Made by a program: the position numbers and the translations under genes. Below, in pieces: positions 29,794-39,907 of a DNA stretch of 64,000 nt; position 1 is the stretch's first letter, and each line of letters starts with the position of its first letter. Source of the DNA: Streptococcus suis (GTDB lineage: Bacteria > Bacillota > Bacilli > Lactobacillales > Streptococcaceae). The notes beneath the pieces are model-generated. The model saw nothing but the letters and a program-made list of their open reading frames with translations, did not search any database and had not been told where the DNA came from. The stretch spans positions 434,001-498,000 of the forward strand of contig NZ_LR738724.1 of assembly GCF_902702775.1 (NCBI RefSeq), written 5' to 3'.

Positions 29794-30237
29794 ATGATAC
29801 GATTAGAATTAGTAAACAAGGACAACTTTGAAGCAGTGTTACAAGTTCAACTTGCACCTGAGGACCAGCGCCGAGTGGCATCGGTTGAATATTCTTTAGC
29901 CCAGGCTTGGCTATATAAAGATTCGGGAATGATTCTACCATATGCTGTGCTATCTGGCGGAAAAGTTGTCGGTTTTGCAATGTTATCTATTGAACCCAAA
30001 GATAATAGTTATTATTTATGGCGCTTGTTAATTGATAAGGATTTTCAAAATCGTGGATACGGAAAGGAAGCCATCCAGCAAATGATTGGAAAGGCGAAGG
30101 CGGATCCGCTTTGTCATAAAATTTCTATAAATTATGTTATTGGCAATCATAAAATGAGGTACATTTTAGAAAAACTTGGTTTTCAATCCGTTGGTTTAGA
30201 AGGCCAAGAAATGAAAATGGAATTAATTATAAGATAA
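29794..30237 (+). CDS. GNAT family N-acetyltransferase
   Basis: A 147-residue GNAT protein starting at [12 protein letters not shown]. The acetyl-CoA pocket motif is [18 protein letters not shown] (Q/RxxGxG/A type). [20 protein letters not shown] is the usual C-terminal helix-strand. The substrate is unknown. The ATG sits right after the terminator U-run of the T-box. It lies between the isoleucine T-box and ileS, so it should respond to Ile-tRNA charging. Confidence 0.8.
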   Translation: MIRLELVNKDNFEAVLQVQLAPEDQRRVASVEYSLAQAWLYKDSGMILPYAVLSGGKVVGFAMLSIEPKDNSYYLWRLLIDKDFQNRGYGKEAIQQMIGKAKADPLCHKISINYVIGNHKMRYILEKLGFQSVGLEGQEMKMELIIR

Positions 30238-30247
30238 AGGAGTTATG

Positions 30248-33037
30248 ATGAAACTAAAAGAAACACTCAATTTAGGTAAGACAGCATTTCCTATGCGTGC
30301 AGGCTTACCAACACGTGAGCCAGAATGGCAAAAGGCTTGGGATGAAGCAAACTTGTATGCTCGTCGCCAAGAACTCAATGAAGGCAAACCTGCCTTCCAC
30401 CTCCACGATGGCCCTCCCTACGCTAACGGAAATATCCATGTTGGACATGCTTTGAACAAGATTTCTAAAGATATTATCGTTCGCTCTAAGTCAATGTCTG
30501 GCTTCCGTGCACCATTTGTACCGGGTTGGGATACGCACGGTCTTCCTATTGAGCAAGTCTTGGCAAAACAAGGTGTTAAGCGCAAGGAAATGGACTTGGT
30601 AGAATACCTTGAAATGTGCCGTGGCTACGCTCTTAGCCAAGTTGATAAGCAACGTGATGATTTCAAACGCTTGGGTGTTTCTGCAGACTGGGAAAATCCA
30701 TACATCACCTTGACAAAAGACTATGAAGCAGCTCAAATCCGTGTCTTCGGTGCTATGGCAGACAAGGGCTATATTTACCGCGGTGCCAAGCCTGTCTATT
30801 GGTCATGGTCATCTGAATCTGCCCTTGCAGAAGCTGAAATCGAGTACCATGACATTGACTCAACATCTCTTTACTATGCTAACAAGGTCAAAGATGGCAA
30901 GGGGCTCTTGGATACAGACAGCTACATCGTTGTCTGGACAACGACTCCATTTACAGTAACGGCTTCTCGCGGTTTGACAATGGGAGCAGACATTGACTAT
31001 GTCTTGGTTCAACCAGCTGGTTCTGACCGTAAGTATGTATTGGCAGAAGCCTTGGTTGATAGTTTGGCAGCCAAATTTGGTTGGGAATCCTTCGAAGTGA
31101 TTTCAAAACACAAGGGTGCTGAGTTTGAATATATTGTCACAGAACACCCATGGGATAATGAAGTGGATGAATTGGTCATCTTGGGTGATCATGTAACGAC
31201 AGATTCAGGTACTGGTATTGTCCATACGGCTCCTGGTTTTGGTGAAGATGACTATAATGTCGGAATCAAATACAATTTAGAGGTTGCGGTAACTGTCAAC
31301 GAACGCGGCTTGATGAATGAAGCTGCGGGTCCTGATTTTGAAGGGCAATTCTATGACAAGGTTGTACCAACGGTTAAGGAAAAATTAGGCGACTTGCTCC
31401 TTGCTAGTGAAGTGATTAATCACTCTTATCCATTTGACTGGAGAACCAAGAAGCCAATCATCTGGCGTGCAGTACCGCAATGGTTTGCCTCTGTTTCTAA
31501 ATTCCGTCAGGAAATCTTGGACCAAATCGAAGCAACGACCTTTATTCCTGCTTGGGGTAAAACACGTCTTTACAACATGATCCGTGACCGAGGTGACTGG
31601 GTCATCTCTCGTCAGCGTGCTTGGGGTGTGCCGCTTCCAATCTTCTATGCAGAAGATGGTACAGCGATTATGACCAAGGAAGTGACAGACCACGTTGCTG
31701 CCCTTTTTGAAGAGCATGGTTCTATCATCTGGTGGAAATCAGAAGCAAAAGATCTTTTGCCAGCTGGTTTCACTCATCCAGGTTCACCAAATGGCGAATT
31801 TACCAAAGAAACAGACATCATGGACGTATGGTTTGACTCTGGTTCATCTTGGAATGGTGTCATGAACGCCCGTGAAAATCTTGCCTACCCAGCAGACCTC
31901 TACTTAGAAGGTTCTGACCAATACCGTGGTTGGTTTAACTCATCCTTGATTACCTCTGTAGCTGTAAACGGTCATGCACCATACAAGGCTGTCTTGTCAC
32001 AAGGTTTTGTCTTAGATGGCAAAGGTATGAAGATGTCTAAATCTCTAGGCAATACCATTCTACCAAGTGATGTTGAGAAACAATTTGGTGCAGAAATCTT
32101 GCGTCTGTGGGTGACATCCGTTGATACGTCAAACGATGTGCGTGTGTCTATGGATATTCTTGGACAGGTTTCTGAAACCTATCGTAAAATCCGTAATACC
32201 CTTCGCTTCTTGATTGCCAACACTTCTGATTTCAATCCTGCAAGTGATGCAGTGGCTTACGAAGAGCTTCGTTCTGTTGACCAATATCTCTTGGTGAAAT
32301 TTAACAAATTGGTAGCCCAAATCCGTGAAGCCTACGACAATTATGATTTCATGGGTATCTACAAATCTGTAATAAACTTTGTAACCCTTGATTTATCAGC
32401 CTTCTACCTCGATTTTGCCAAAGATGTTGTCTACATTGATGGTGCTAAATCACTTTCTCGCCGTCAGATGCAGACAGTTTTCTATGACATCTTGGTGAAA
32501 ATTACCAAGCTCTTGACCCCAATCTTGCCACACACAGCAGAAGAAATTTGGTCATACTTGGAACACGAAGCAGAAGAGTTTGTACAATTGGCGGAAATGC
32601 CAGAGGTGGAAACCTTTGCCAATGAAGCGCAACTTTTGGCTGATTGGGAAAACTTTATGGTCTTCCGTACTCAGGCACAAAAAGCCTTGGAAGAAGCGCG
32701 TAATGCCAAAGTCATCGGTAAGTCACTTGAAGCTCATTTGACTGCCTATGTCTCAGCTGAAACCAAGTCCTTCTTGGAGAGCTTGAATGCAGACCTTGCT
32801 CAGTTGCTTATCGTTTCTAACCTTACAGTAACCACGGAAGCAGCTCCTGAAAGTGCTGTTCTGGTAGAAGAAGTTGCCTTTACTGTAGAGCGTGCAAGCG
32901 GTGAAGTATGTGACCGTTGCCGCCGTATTGATACTAGCGTTGTAGAACGTAGCTATGGTGCGACAATCTGTGACCACTGTGCAAACGTAGTGGAAGAAAA
33001 CTTTGCTGAAGCAGTAGCTCAAGGTTTTGAAGCTTAA
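30248..33037 (+). CDS. ileS: Isoleucyl-tRNA synthetase
   Basis: A 929-residue class I synthetase starting [22 protein letters not shown] prefer the second of two adjacent ATGs because AAAGGAG is only 2 nt from the first. HIGH-type HVGH lies in [24 protein letters not shown] is near residue 595 and the editing domain has [14 protein letters not shown]. The C-terminal zinc finger has CDRC...CDHC. It is 10 bp from the GNAT gene. Confidence 0.98.
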   Translation: MKLKETLNLGKTAFPMRAGLPTREPEWQKAWDEANLYARRQELNEGKPAFHLHDGPPYANGNIHVGHALNKISKDIIVRSKSMSGFRAPFVPGWDTHGLPIEQVLAKQGVKRKEMDLVEYLEMCRGYALSQVDKQRDDFKRLGVSADWENPYITLTKDYEAAQIRVFGAMADKGYIYRGAKPVYWSWSSESALAEAEIEYHDIDSTSLYYANKVKDGKGLLDTDSYIVVWTTTPFTVTASRGLTMGADIDYVLVQPAGSDRKYVLAEALVDSLAAKFGWESFEVISKHKGAEFEYIVTEHPWDNEVDELVILGDHVTTDSGTGIVHTAPGFGEDDYNVGIKYNLEVAVTVNERGLMNEAAGPDFEGQFYDKVVPTVKEKLGDLLLASEVINHSYPFDWRTKKPIIWRAVPQWFASVSKFRQEILDQIEATTFIPAWGKTRLYNMIRDRGDWVISRQRAWGVPLPIFYAEDGTAIMTKEVTDHVAALFEEHGSIIWWKSEAKDLLPAGFTHPGSPNGEFTKETDIMDVWFDSGSSWNGVMNARENLAYPADLYLEGSDQYRGWFNSSLITSVAVNGHAPYKAVLSQGFVLDGKGMKMSKSLGNTILPSDVEKQFGAEILRLWVTSVDTSNDVRVSMDILGQVSETYRKIRNTLRFLIANTSDFNPASDAVAYEELRSVDQYLLVKFNKLVAQIREAYDNYDFMGIYKSVINFVTLDLSAFYLDFAKDVVYIDGAKSLSRRQMQTVFYDILVKITKLLTPILPHTAEEIWSYLEHEAEEFVQLAEMPEVETFANEAQLLADWENFMVFRTQAQKALEEARNAKVIGKSLEAHLTAYVSAETKSFLESLNADLAQLLIVSNLTVTTEAAPESAVLVEEVAFTVERASGEVCDRCRRIDTSVVERSYGATICDHCANVVEENFAEAVAQGFEA

Positions 33038-33059
33038 GTAATCACAATACATTTGTTAA

Positions 33060-33085
33060 AGTCTATCTAGCGATAGGCTTTTTTT
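33060..33085 (+). terminator. Intrinsic terminator after ileS
   Basis: The stem AGTCTATC/GATAGGCT (one G-U) has a TAGC loop and is followed by TTTTTT. Confidence 0.85.
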
Positions 33086-33281
33086 GTAATACTCTTCGAA
33101 AATCAAAATTATCCGTTGTCACGAGCCTTGATGAGTGAAAAGCTCCATTGGAGCTTCAGAACGTAGACAAACTCCTAAAAATATAAAAATTGAAGAAGTT
33201 TGCGAAAGATAGCAAGTCATTAAACTCTTAGAAACATTGATATTTCGGTATTTTTGAGAGTTTTTTTATTTTCAACATAAA
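33086..33281. other. Gene-free segment with degenerate repeat-like sequence
   Basis: No convincing gene. ATACTCTTCGAAAATCAAA at about 33091 resembles the start of dispersed streptococcal intergenic repeats. A hairpin at 33222-33263 (AAACTCTTAGAAA with TTTTTGAGAGTTT) followed by T is terminator-like on the plus strand. Confidence 0.35.
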
Positions 33282-33329
33282 GAAAAAAGATTGAAGAAAA
33301 TTGTCCAAAATGGACTTTTTCTTCAATCT
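33282..33329 (-). terminator. Terminator of the DUF1827 gene
   Basis: The long stem AGATTGAAGAAAA / TTCTTCAATCT with inner GTCC/GGAC pairs runs into TTTTTTC on the minus strand. Confidence 0.75.
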
Positions 33330-33349
33330 GAAAGAAGCCAAATGTCTTC

Positions 33350-33658
33350 CTACACTTCTGCGATAATGGGAATAGACATTTCAATCAAACGGTCTGTGTG
33401 AATCGTTTGAATGGCAGCCTTGTTAATAGTTCGTTCATCAATTTTTCGATGAAGGAAGAAATCACGAATTTGCTCGATTTCATTTTGTTGTACTGCACGG
33501 TATTTATTACTGATCAAGAGTTCATAATGACGGGGTGCCTGTGTGAAAATAACGTCTGTATTCCCTGCAGAATAAGTCTCTACTAGGAAAGCATCAGTAT
33601 TAGCCAACTGGCTTTGGACAAGATTGGGATGACTATTTGTCGTGTTAATGATTTTCAT
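33350..33658 (-). CDS. DUF1827 family protein
   Basis: A 102-residue soluble alpha/beta protein matching the DUF1827 family of streptococci and lactococci. Features include MKIINTTNSHPNLVQSQLAN at the start and YELLISNKYRAVQQNEIEQI in the middle. The function is unknown. It has a minus-strand extended -10 (TGCTATAAT, 33687-33692 region) and an AGGAGGTTCC ribosome site. Confidence 0.8.
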   Translation of the reverse strand: MKIINTTNSHPNLVQSQLANTDAFLVETYSAGNTDVIFTQAPRHYELLISNKYRAVQQNEIEQIRDFFLHRKIDERTINKAAIQTIHTDRLIEMSIPIIAEV

Positions 33659-33712
33659 GTGGAACCTCCTCTATCTCTTTGGCTACATTATAGCACGATT
33701 AGAGTGTTTTTA

Positions 33713-34174
33713 CTAGTTATTGAATGAATTTTCTTGCAATTTCCATTGTTCAATGCCCCATTTGTGACTACCACGTTTGAGTTTATCGATGGCTTCATTG
33801 ACTGGGAACCAGGCAATATGGTTGAAATCTTCTAGTGGTTGTCCTATTTGATGGTAGCTAGTTACTTCATAGATGTAGGCTGGATTATAGAAATGGGTAT
33901 CGCGGTGGCTAGAGTAGAAGTATTCGTCAGCCTGACCAAAGTATTTTCCGATTTCAGCGGTAAATCCAAGTTCTTCCATCAATTCGCGCTCCAAGGCAAT
34001 GAGGTGATTTTCTCCCTTTTCAATTTCTCCACCAGGAAGAAACCAAGCTCCGTTTGGTGCTTGAACGAGTATGATTTGTTCTTTCTTTTCATCTGGGATA
34101 ACTGCGTAAACACCAAAGCGACTCTGGTAGCTGACGCCAGCCTTCTTTTCTCCAAATACAGCGATTTTCTCCAT
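33713..34174 (-). CDS. NUDIX hydrolase
   Basis: A 153-residue protein. The Nudix box is visible as GGEIEKGENHLIALERELMEELGF (GX5EX7REUXEEXGU pattern). I start it at the ATG at 34174 (MEKIAVFGEKK) rather than a TTG two codons upstream. It hydrolyses a nucleoside diphosphate linked to another moiety; the substrate is unknown. A TGGTATAAT extended -10 lies upstream on the minus strand (34217-34222). Confidence 0.88.
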   Translation of the reverse strand: MEKIAVFGEKKAGVSYQSRFGVYAVIPDEKKEQIILVQAPNGAWFLPGGEIEKGENHLIALERELMEELGFTAEIGKYFGQADEYFYSSHRDTHFYNPAYIYEVTSYHQIGQPLEDFNHIAWFPVNEAIDKLKRGSHKWGIEQWKLQENSFNN

Positions 34175-34320
34175 AGGCAATTCTATCCTCTTTCATAATT
34201 GGAATGAGTTGTATACATTATACCACTTTTTTCTTATTTTTCCTTGTGATAGGCTTTACAAAGTAAAGTTTTTTTATAGGATGGAGATGGGGAAAAATTT
34301 AGAAAAATAGAATATCAAAA

Positions 34321-34361
34321 CAGTAAAATAGGCTACTCGTAGGGAGCAGCTCTATTTTCTT
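34321..34361 (-). terminator. clpE terminator
   Basis: On the minus strand the hairpin AAAATAG..CTGCTC / GAGTAG..CTATTTT overlaps the end of clpE. Confidence 0.65.
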
Positions 34362-36588
34362 ATTTTGTCTTTGTTTGTGCCTTGATTTGAATTGTACCTT
34401 TACTTGACATGACAGCACGTAGGTCTTTTTCTGCTGGATGTTCTAAGTAGAAGTCGGTGATAGCATCTTCAATCTGATCTTGGATGGTTCTGCGTAGTGG
34501 ACGAGCTCCCATCTTTGGATCGTAGCCAAGGTCCACTAATTTCTCCTTAACTTTATCTGTTACATGGAGGCTGATGCCATTGTGAGAAAGGCGTTTGTTT
34601 ACATCGTCTAGCATGAGGCTGACGATTTCAAGTAGGTTTTCCTTGCTCAGTGGTTGGAACTCAATAATGCCGTCAAATCGGTTCATAAATTCAGGTGTGA
34701 AGAAATTGCTAAGTTGGCCAAGGACTGATTGAGTCCGCCCTTCCATAGCCGCACCAAAACCGACACTTGCTTCAACTTTTCCAGTACCAGCATTTGATGT
34801 CATGATGATGATGGTATCTTTGAAGCTGACAGTACGACCTTGTCCATCTGTCAGACGCCCATCGTCTAAGACCTGAAGGAACATGTGCATGACATCTGGG
34901 TGGGCTTTTTCAACTTCGTCAAGGAGGATGAGTGAATAAGGATTACGACGGACTTTTTCAGTCAATTGTCCAGCCTCCTCATAGCCTACATAGCCTGGAG
35001 GAGCTCCGACGAGTTTAGCGACAGCGTGTTTTTCCATGTATTCGGACATGTCGAAGCGGATCATGCTGTCCGCCGAACCGAAGAGTTCGATAGCTAATTG
35101 CTTAGACAATTCGGTTTTACCGACACCTGTTGGTCCGACAAAGAGGAAGGATCCAATTGGACGATTTGGAGCACCGAGACCGACACGATTACGGCGGATG
35201 GCTTTAGCTATCTTGTCAACTGCTTCATCTTGTCCGATAACATGGGCTTTTAAGTCACTAGCGAGGTTCACAAGCTGGGACTGTTCTTTTTCTTTTAAAT
35301 CACCAACTGGGATATTTGTTTTTTGCTCAACGATGGCCTCAATTTCTTTCTCAGTAATGAGTGGAATATCTTCCTCGCTGATAGTTGCCTTTTGCATCTC
35401 CTTGTACTTAGCAATTTGGTCACGGAAATAGGCCGCTTTTTCATAGTCCTCATCCCGTGTAGCTTGTGCTTTACGATTTTCGGCATCAATCAGGCGTTGG
35501 TCAATTTCTTTTGGATCAATAAAGTTGAGGGTCAAATTCATTTTTGAACCAGCTTCATCCAGAAGGTCAATAGCCTTGTCTGGTAGGAAACGGTCTTGAA
35601 TGTAGCGGTTGGACAGTACTGCGGCAGCTTCGATAGCAGCATCGGAGTATTTAACATGATGGTAATCCTGGTATTTATTTTGGATACCTTTGAGAATGGT
35701 AATGGTTTCTTCGACACTTGGTTCTTCAACTTTTACAGGTTGCATACGGCGTTCTAGGGCGGCATCTTTTTCGATAATACGGTACTCGTTGAGCGTTGTT
35801 GCACCGACTAGTTGCATTTCACCACGTGCGAGGGCTGGTTTGAGGATATTACCTGCATCCATGTTACCATCGCCTGCAGATCCAGCACCGACAATTTCGT
35901 GAATCTCGTCAATAAAAAGAATGATTTCGCGACGATTACGGATTTCTTCCATGAGTTTTTGCATGCGTTCTTCAAATTGTCCACGGATACCTGTTCCTTG
36001 TACGAGGCTGACAACATCCAGACGAATGACTTCCTTGTCTCGTAATTTCTGTGGGACATCGCCGTCAACAATTTTTTGAGCCAAGCCTTCAACAACCGCT
36101 GTTTTACCTACACCAGGCTCACCGATAAGAACAGGGTTGTTTTTTGTACGACGGTTGAGAATTTCGATGACACGGGTAATTTCTTGATCGCGACCGATTA
36201 CTGGATCAATATCCCCACGACGGGCAATTTCGGTAACGTTGATACCAAATTCTTCAAGGAGCCCATTTGGTTGTTGGGGTTGTTGCGGAGGAGGGGTCTG
36301 TCCACCACGTCCATTATGCCCACCGGCTTGAGTGGGAGGAGTCTGTTCGCGATTTTTTCCAGCAGGGGTATTGCCAGGATAGCCACCTAGGTGATTGAAA
36401 AATTCACTAAAGGGATCCATGTTGTTAGGATTTGTTAAATCTCCCAACCCACGTAGGATGGCATTATTAGGGTCTGTTTTCATGATTTGATAGCAGTTGT
36501 GACAGAGGTCTACCTGCTGTTGTTTACCGTTTAAGTTGGTGTAGAGATGGATCGTTGCGTCGTTGATATTACAATTTTTGCAGAGCAT
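34360..36588 (-). CDS. clpE: ATP-dependent Clp protease ATPase ClpE
   Basis: A 742-residue HSP100 ATPase. The N-terminal zinc-binding motif (CKNC...CHNC) and the following Gly/Pro/Gln-rich linker identify ClpE rather than ClpC. Walker A motifs GEPGVGKT and GPTGVGKT mark the two AAA+ modules, separated by a coiled-coil middle with a UVR-like stretch. It unfolds substrates for ClpP and is a heat/stress gene. A CtsR-like operator and a good promoter lie upstream on the minus strand. Confidence 0.96.
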   Translation of the reverse strand: MLCKNCNINDATIHLYTNLNGKQQQVDLCHNCYQIMKTDPNNAILRGLGDLTNPNNMDPFSEFFNHLGGYPGNTPAGKNREQTPPTQAGGHNGRGGQTPPPQQPQQPNGLLEEFGINVTEIARRGDIDPVIGRDQEITRVIEILNRRTKNNPVLIGEPGVGKTAVVEGLAQKIVDGDVPQKLRDKEVIRLDVVSLVQGTGIRGQFEERMQKLMEEIRNRREIILFIDEIHEIVGAGSAGDGNMDAGNILKPALARGEMQLVGATTLNEYRIIEKDAALERRMQPVKVEEPSVEETITILKGIQNKYQDYHHVKYSDAAIEAAAVLSNRYIQDRFLPDKAIDLLDEAGSKMNLTLNFIDPKEIDQRLIDAENRKAQATRDEDYEKAAYFRDQIAKYKEMQKATISEEDIPLITEKEIEAIVEQKTNIPVGDLKEKEQSQLVNLASDLKAHVIGQDEAVDKIAKAIRRNRVGLGAPNRPIGSFLFVGPTGVGKTELSKQLAIELFGSADSMIRFDMSEYMEKHAVAKLVGAPPGYVGYEEAGQLTEKVRRNPYSLILLDEVEKAHPDVMHMFLQVLDDGRLTDGQGRTVSFKDTIIIMTSNAGTGKVEASVGFGAAMEGRTQSVLGQLSNFFTPEFMNRFDGIIEFQPLSKENLLEIVSLMLDDVNKRLSHNGISLHVTDKVKEKLVDLGYDPKMGARPLRRTIQDQIEDAITDFYLEHPAEKDLRAVMSSKGTIQIKAQTKTK

Positions 36589-36630
36589 AATTCTACCTCT
36601 TTCTGTGAAAAATGTGACCTATTGTTAAAT

Positions 36631-36647
36631 AGTCAAAAAAGGTCAGT
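36631..36647. promoter_or_regulatory. CtsR-like operator of clpE
   Basis: AGTCAAA-AAA-GGTCAGT fits the CtsR heptad pair (A/GGTCAAA NAN A/GGTCAAA). One heptad is full and the other matches at 5 of 7. It lies just downstream of the clpE -10. Confidence 0.75.
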
Positions 36648-36656
36648 TCTAGCTTT

Positions 36657-36684
36657 ATTATAACAAGATTCATAGAAAAATCAA
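36657..36684 (-). promoter_or_regulatory. clpE promoter
   Basis: On the minus strand TTGATT (36684-36679) and TATAAT (36662-36657) are separated by 16 bp. Confidence 0.7.
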
Positions 36685-36810
36685 GAAACTACTACGCTTG
36701 GAAAAACTTTCTATGAAAAATAGGGCGATAGGAAGAAAATAGGGAAAAAATAAGACTTTTTTGGCAATATGTGGTAAAATATTCCTATAAAAAGGATTAG
36801 GAGAACGAAT

Positions 36811-37041
36811 ATGGAATCACATTTGGTGAGAATTATCAATCGTCTGGAAGCTATGGCTAATGACGGCGGTACGTTGAAACGTAATTTCGAACGTGATGGT
36901 ATTGTTGTTGCAGAAGTGGCTTATAGCTATGACGAGGAAAATGGTTCAGTATTTACCTTGCGTGATGTTGCTGCTCGTGAAACGTACGCGTTTGATAGCA
37001 TCGACTTGATTGCAATGGAAATCTATGAGCTATTGTACTAA
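36811..37041 (+). CDS. DUF1797 family protein (YkuJ-like)
   Basis: A 76-residue protein with the YkuJ/DUF1797 pattern: MESHLVRIINRLEAMAND, then two beta strands and YAFDSIDLIAMEIYELLY. The function is unknown. It has an AGGAGAACG ribosome site and its own terminator, and sits between clpE and the ABC transporter as in pneumococcus. Confidence 0.82.
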   Translation: MESHLVRIINRLEAMANDGGTLKRNFERDGIVVAEVAYSYDEENGSVFTLRDVAARETYAFDSIDLIAMEIYELLY

Positions 37042-37052
37042 GAAGAAGTGAG

Positions 37053-37074
37053 AGGCACCTAAGGGTGCTTTTTT
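37053..37074 (+). terminator. Terminator after the DUF1797 gene
   Basis: The stem GCACC/GGTGC with a short loop is followed by TTTTTT. Confidence 0.75.
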
Positions 37075-37106
37075 CTTATGTGAAATGAATATTATAAACA
37101 AAAGTA

Positions 37107-37134
37107 TTGCATAAATATTCAAAAATGGTATAAT
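37107..37134 (+). promoter_or_regulatory. Promoter of the amino-acid ABC transporter
   Basis: TTGCAT (37107-37112) and TATAAT (37129-37134) are 16 bp apart. The -10 is TGG-extended. Confidence 0.7.
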
Positions 37135-37166
37135 AGACTCTAAATGACAGAATTGGAGTAGGATGA

Positions 37167-37856
37167 ATGAATTTTTCTTTTTTGCCTGAGTATTGGGCTT
37201 ATTTTAATTATGGGGCAATTGTTACCCTCATTATTGCATTTTTCTCAGTATTTTTTGGTAGTATTTTAGGTGTGTTGCTTGCCTTTGCTCAGCGTAGTAA
37301 GTATAAAGTTTTAGCTTGGTCTGCTAATATCTATGTCTGGATTTTTCGTGGTACACCGATGATTGTCCAGATTATGATTGCTTTTGCGATGACACATTTT
37401 GTAGCACCAACTTTTCAGCTAGGAATTTTGACGGTAGATTTGACACGCTTGATTCCAGGTATTATTGTTATTTCGATGAACTCGGGTGCCTATGTATCTG
37501 AAACTGTTCGTGCAGGTATTAATGCTGTACCAAAAGGACAGCTGGAAGCTGCTTATTCGCTTGGTATTAGACCAAAGCAGGCGATGCGTTACGTTATCAT
37601 GCCACAGGCTATCAAGAATATCCTTCCAGCCTTGGGAAATGAATTTGTGACTATTGTTAAGGATAGTTCCCTGTTATCAACCATCGGTGTGATGGAATTA
37701 TGGAACGGTGCTCAGACAGTTCAATCCACTTCTTATATTCCTTTAACACCACTTGTATTTGCAGCGAGCTATTATCTAATTATGACAACGGTGCTAACAG
37801 TGATTATTCAGTCGTTTGAGAAAAAGTTGAACAAGGGAGGACAGTTCCATGTCTAA
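37167..37856 (+). CDS. Amino acid ABC transporter permease (polar amino acid type)
   Basis: A 229-residue permease of the HisMQ/GlnP family with about five membrane segments. The family signature is [12 protein letters not shown] near residues 60-71. The EAA loop is [25 protein letters not shown]. It forms the channel for a polar amino acid. No substrate-binding protein gene is adjacent. It overlaps the ATPase gene by 8 bp. Confidence 0.92.
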   Translation: MNFSFLPEYWAYFNYGAIVTLIIAFFSVFFGSILGVLLAFAQRSKYKVLAWSANIYVWIFRGTPMIVQIMIAFAMTHFVAPTFQLGILTVDLTRLIPGIIVISMNSGAYVSETVRAGINAVPKGQLEAAYSLGIRPKQAMRYVIMPQAIKNILPALGNEFVTIVKDSSLLSTIGVMELWNGAQTVQSTSYIPLTPLVFAASYYLIMTTVLTVIIQSFEKKLNKGGQFHV

Positions 37857-38583
37857 TGCGATTATTTCTATCAAGGATTTACATAAGTACTTCGGAAAGA
37901 ATGAGGTTCTAAAAGGAATTGATTTAGATATTCAACAAGGTCAGGTAGTCGTTATTATCGGTCCATCAGGGTCAGGGAAATCGACTTTCTTACGTACAAT
38001 GAACCTCTTAGAAGTACCGACCAAGGGAACTGTTACATTTGAAGGTGTTGATATTACTGACAAGTCAAATGATATTTTCAAGATGCGCGAAAAGATGGGA
38101 ATGGTTTTTCAACAGTTCAATCTTTTTCCGAATATGACGGTATTAGATAATATTACTTTATCACCTATTAAGACAAAGGGAATTGCAAAGGATGAGGCTG
38201 AGAAGAAGGCTAAGGAATTACTTGAAAAGGTAGGATTGCCAGATAAGGCGAATGCCTATCCACAAAGCCTTTCAGGTGGTCAGCAACAGCGGATCGCTAT
38301 TGCACGTGGTCTGGCCATGGACCCAGATGTCCTACTTTTTGATGAACCGACCTCTGCACTAGACCCTGAAATGGTTGGTGAAGTTCTTGCTGTTATGCAG
38401 GATTTGGCTAAGTCAGGGATGACCATGGTTATCGTGACTCATGAGATGGGATTTGCGCGTGAGGTAGCTGACAGGGTTATCTTTATGGATGGTGGTGTCA
38501 TCGTGGAGGATGGAACGCCTGAAGAAGTCTTTGAACATACCAAGGAAGAACGGACTAAGGATTTCTTGTCTAAGGTCTTGTAA
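37849..38583 (+). CDS. Amino acid ABC transporter ATP-binding protein
   Basis: A 244-residue ABC ATPase. Walker [10 protein letters not shown] is at about 39-47, the signature LSGGQQQR at about 141-148, and Walker [12 protein letters not shown] follows. It is close to GlnQ-type ATPases. It is translationally coupled to the permease and probably works with a binding protein encoded elsewhere. Confidence 0.94.
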   Translation: MSNAIISIKDLHKYFGKNEVLKGIDLDIQQGQVVVIIGPSGSGKSTFLRTMNLLEVPTKGTVTFEGVDITDKSNDIFKMREKMGMVFQQFNLFPNMTVLDNITLSPIKTKGIAKDEAEKKAKELLEKVGLPDKANAYPQSLSGGQQQRIAIARGLAMDPDVLLFDEPTSALDPEMVGEVLAVMQDLAKSGMTMVIVTHEMGFAREVADRVIFMDGGVIVEDGTPEEVFEHTKEERTKDFLSKVL

Positions 38584-38689
38584 TATAGTCATTTAGTTTT
38601 TCTTTTATTACTTCGTTAACTCGCTTTGCCGTACTCCAGTACTGTCTGCAGCTCGTTGCCTAGTACTAAAAGTAAACTAAAAGACTATA
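38584..38689. repeat. Small palindromic intergenic repeat (MITE-like)
   Basis: About 106 bp with terminal inverted repeats TATAGTC/GACTATA extended by partly matching AGTTTT-rich arms. The core CTTCGTTAACTCGC...GTACTCCAGTACTGTCTGC resembles dispersed streptococcal intergenic elements. It could fold into one long hairpin after the ABC transporter. No gene is present. Confidence 0.6.
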
Positions 38690-38707
38690 AATGAACAAAT
38701 AAGTACG

Positions 38708-38732
38708 ACTCCGATATTGTTCGGAGTTTTTT
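38708..38732 (+). terminator. Terminator before folD
   Basis: ACTCCGA/TCGGAGT with a 6-nt loop is followed by TTTTT. Confidence 0.8.
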
Positions 38733-38786
38733 GCTACATGCTATATTCTACTTTGTACAAGTATAGTCAGTCGGAGAATTTTAGGG

Positions 38787-38792
38787 TATAAT
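38787..38792 (+). promoter_or_regulatory. folD promoter (-10)
   Basis: TATAAT lies 24 bp before the folD ATG. The -35 is not clear. Confidence 0.5.
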
Positions 38793-38816
38793 AGAAAAAA
38801 CAAAAGGAGTGTAGGT

Positions 38817-39665
38817 ATGACAGTCATTGATGGGAAAGCACTAGGTGTAAAAATGCAGGCTGCCTTGGCGGAGAAAACTGCTCGATTAAAAGAAGAAAAG
38901 GGTTTGGTACCAGGTCTTGTAGTTATTTTAGTTGGCGAAAATCCTGCTAGTCAGGTTTATGTACGGAATAAGGAGCGGTCAGCTCTAGCTGCTGGATTCA
39001 AGAGTGAGGTTGTTCGCGTTCCAGATACGATTTCTGAGTCAGACTTGTTGGATTTGATTGAGCGCTATAATCAGGATGATGAATGGCATGGTATTTTGGT
39101 GCAATTGCCCTTACCAGCCCACATCAGCGAGGAGAAGGTCTTGTTGGCTATTGACCCAGATAAGGATGTGGATGGTTTTCATCCGACTAACATGGGGAAA
39201 TTCTGGTCAGGTCATCCTGTCATGATTCCATCTACTCCAGCAGGAATTATGGAAATGTTCAAGGAATATCAGATTGAGCTGAAAGGGAAGTCTGCTTTAG
39301 TTATTGGTCGTTCTAATATTGTTGGTAAACCGATGGCACAGCTGCTATTGGATGCCAATGCTACTGTAACGATTGCACATTCTCGTACCAAAAACTTGCC
39401 AGATCTTGCTCGTCAGGCCGATATTCTTGTTGTTGCCATTGGTCGTGGTCATTTTGTGACCAAGGAATTTGTTAAGCCAGGTGCCGTGGTAATTGATGTT
39501 GGTATGAATCGTGATGAAAATGGCAAGCTAATCGGTGATGTCAAATATGATGAAGTATCAGAAGTAGCAAGTTATATTACCCCAGTTCCAGGTGGTGTTG
39601 GTCCGATGACTATTACCATGTTGATGGAACAGACCTATGAAGCTTGTGTCAGAAGTGCAAAATAA
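38817..39665 (+). CDS. folD: Methylenetetrahydrofolate dehydrogenase/cyclohydrolase
   Basis: A 282-residue bifunctional Fol[18 protein letters not shown] carries the catalytic Tyr-Lys region, [11 protein letters not shown] is the conserved loop, and [17 protein letters not shown] is the NADP-binding motif. The C-terminal VDGFHP and [11 protein letters not shown] motifs also match. It acts in one-carbon metabolism. It marks the left border of the accessory surface-protein island. Confidence 0.97.
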   Translation: MTVIDGKALGVKMQAALAEKTARLKEEKGLVPGLVVILVGENPASQVYVRNKERSALAAGFKSEVVRVPDTISESDLLDLIERYNQDDEWHGILVQLPLPAHISEEKVLLAIDPDKDVDGFHPTNMGKFWSGHPVMIPSTPAGIMEMFKEYQIELKGKSALVIGRSNIVGKPMAQLLLDANATVTIAHSRTKNLPDLARQADILVVAIGRGHFVTKEFVKPGAVVIDVGMNRDENGKLIGDVKYDEVSEVASYITPVPGGVGPMTITMLMEQTYEACVRSAK

Positions 39666-39673
39666 TTATCTGA

Positions 39674-39707
39674 AATATCAGCTATGTGGTGTAGCTGGTA
39701 TTTTTTA
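39674..39707 (+). terminator. folD terminator
   Basis: The stem AATATCAGCTA/TAGCTGGTATT is followed by TTTTATTTT. Confidence 0.75.
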
Positions 39708-39794
39708 TTTTGGGAGTGGGAAGACGAAATCAGAGAAGTGCTACTGGTCTTGAGCCAAGCTTCGTTTTGAGGTTTATTCTTGGGAATGAGCATG

Positions 39795-39853
39795 GGCAGA
39801 TTAGATAAAAAACAAACGAAACATAATACTATGTGAGATTGGTTTTCTATAAT
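39795..39853 (+). promoter_or_regulatory. Island promoter 1: inverted 11-bp half-sites and -10
   Basis: -10 TATAAT is at 39848-39853. Read on the minus strand from 39814 the half-site is TGTTTTTTATC, followed by TAATCTGCCC. The half-site starts exactly 34 bp upstream of the -10, as in the other inverted members. It shares GTTTTTTATCTAA-like sequence with the 42.1 kb copy. It has no TGn extension, unlike its relatives. Confidence 0.5.
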
Positions 39854-39907
39854 TAGAGTAGGCACTGTGTGTGTTGAGTATTAAATGATAGAAAACAAGG
39901 AGAAAAA

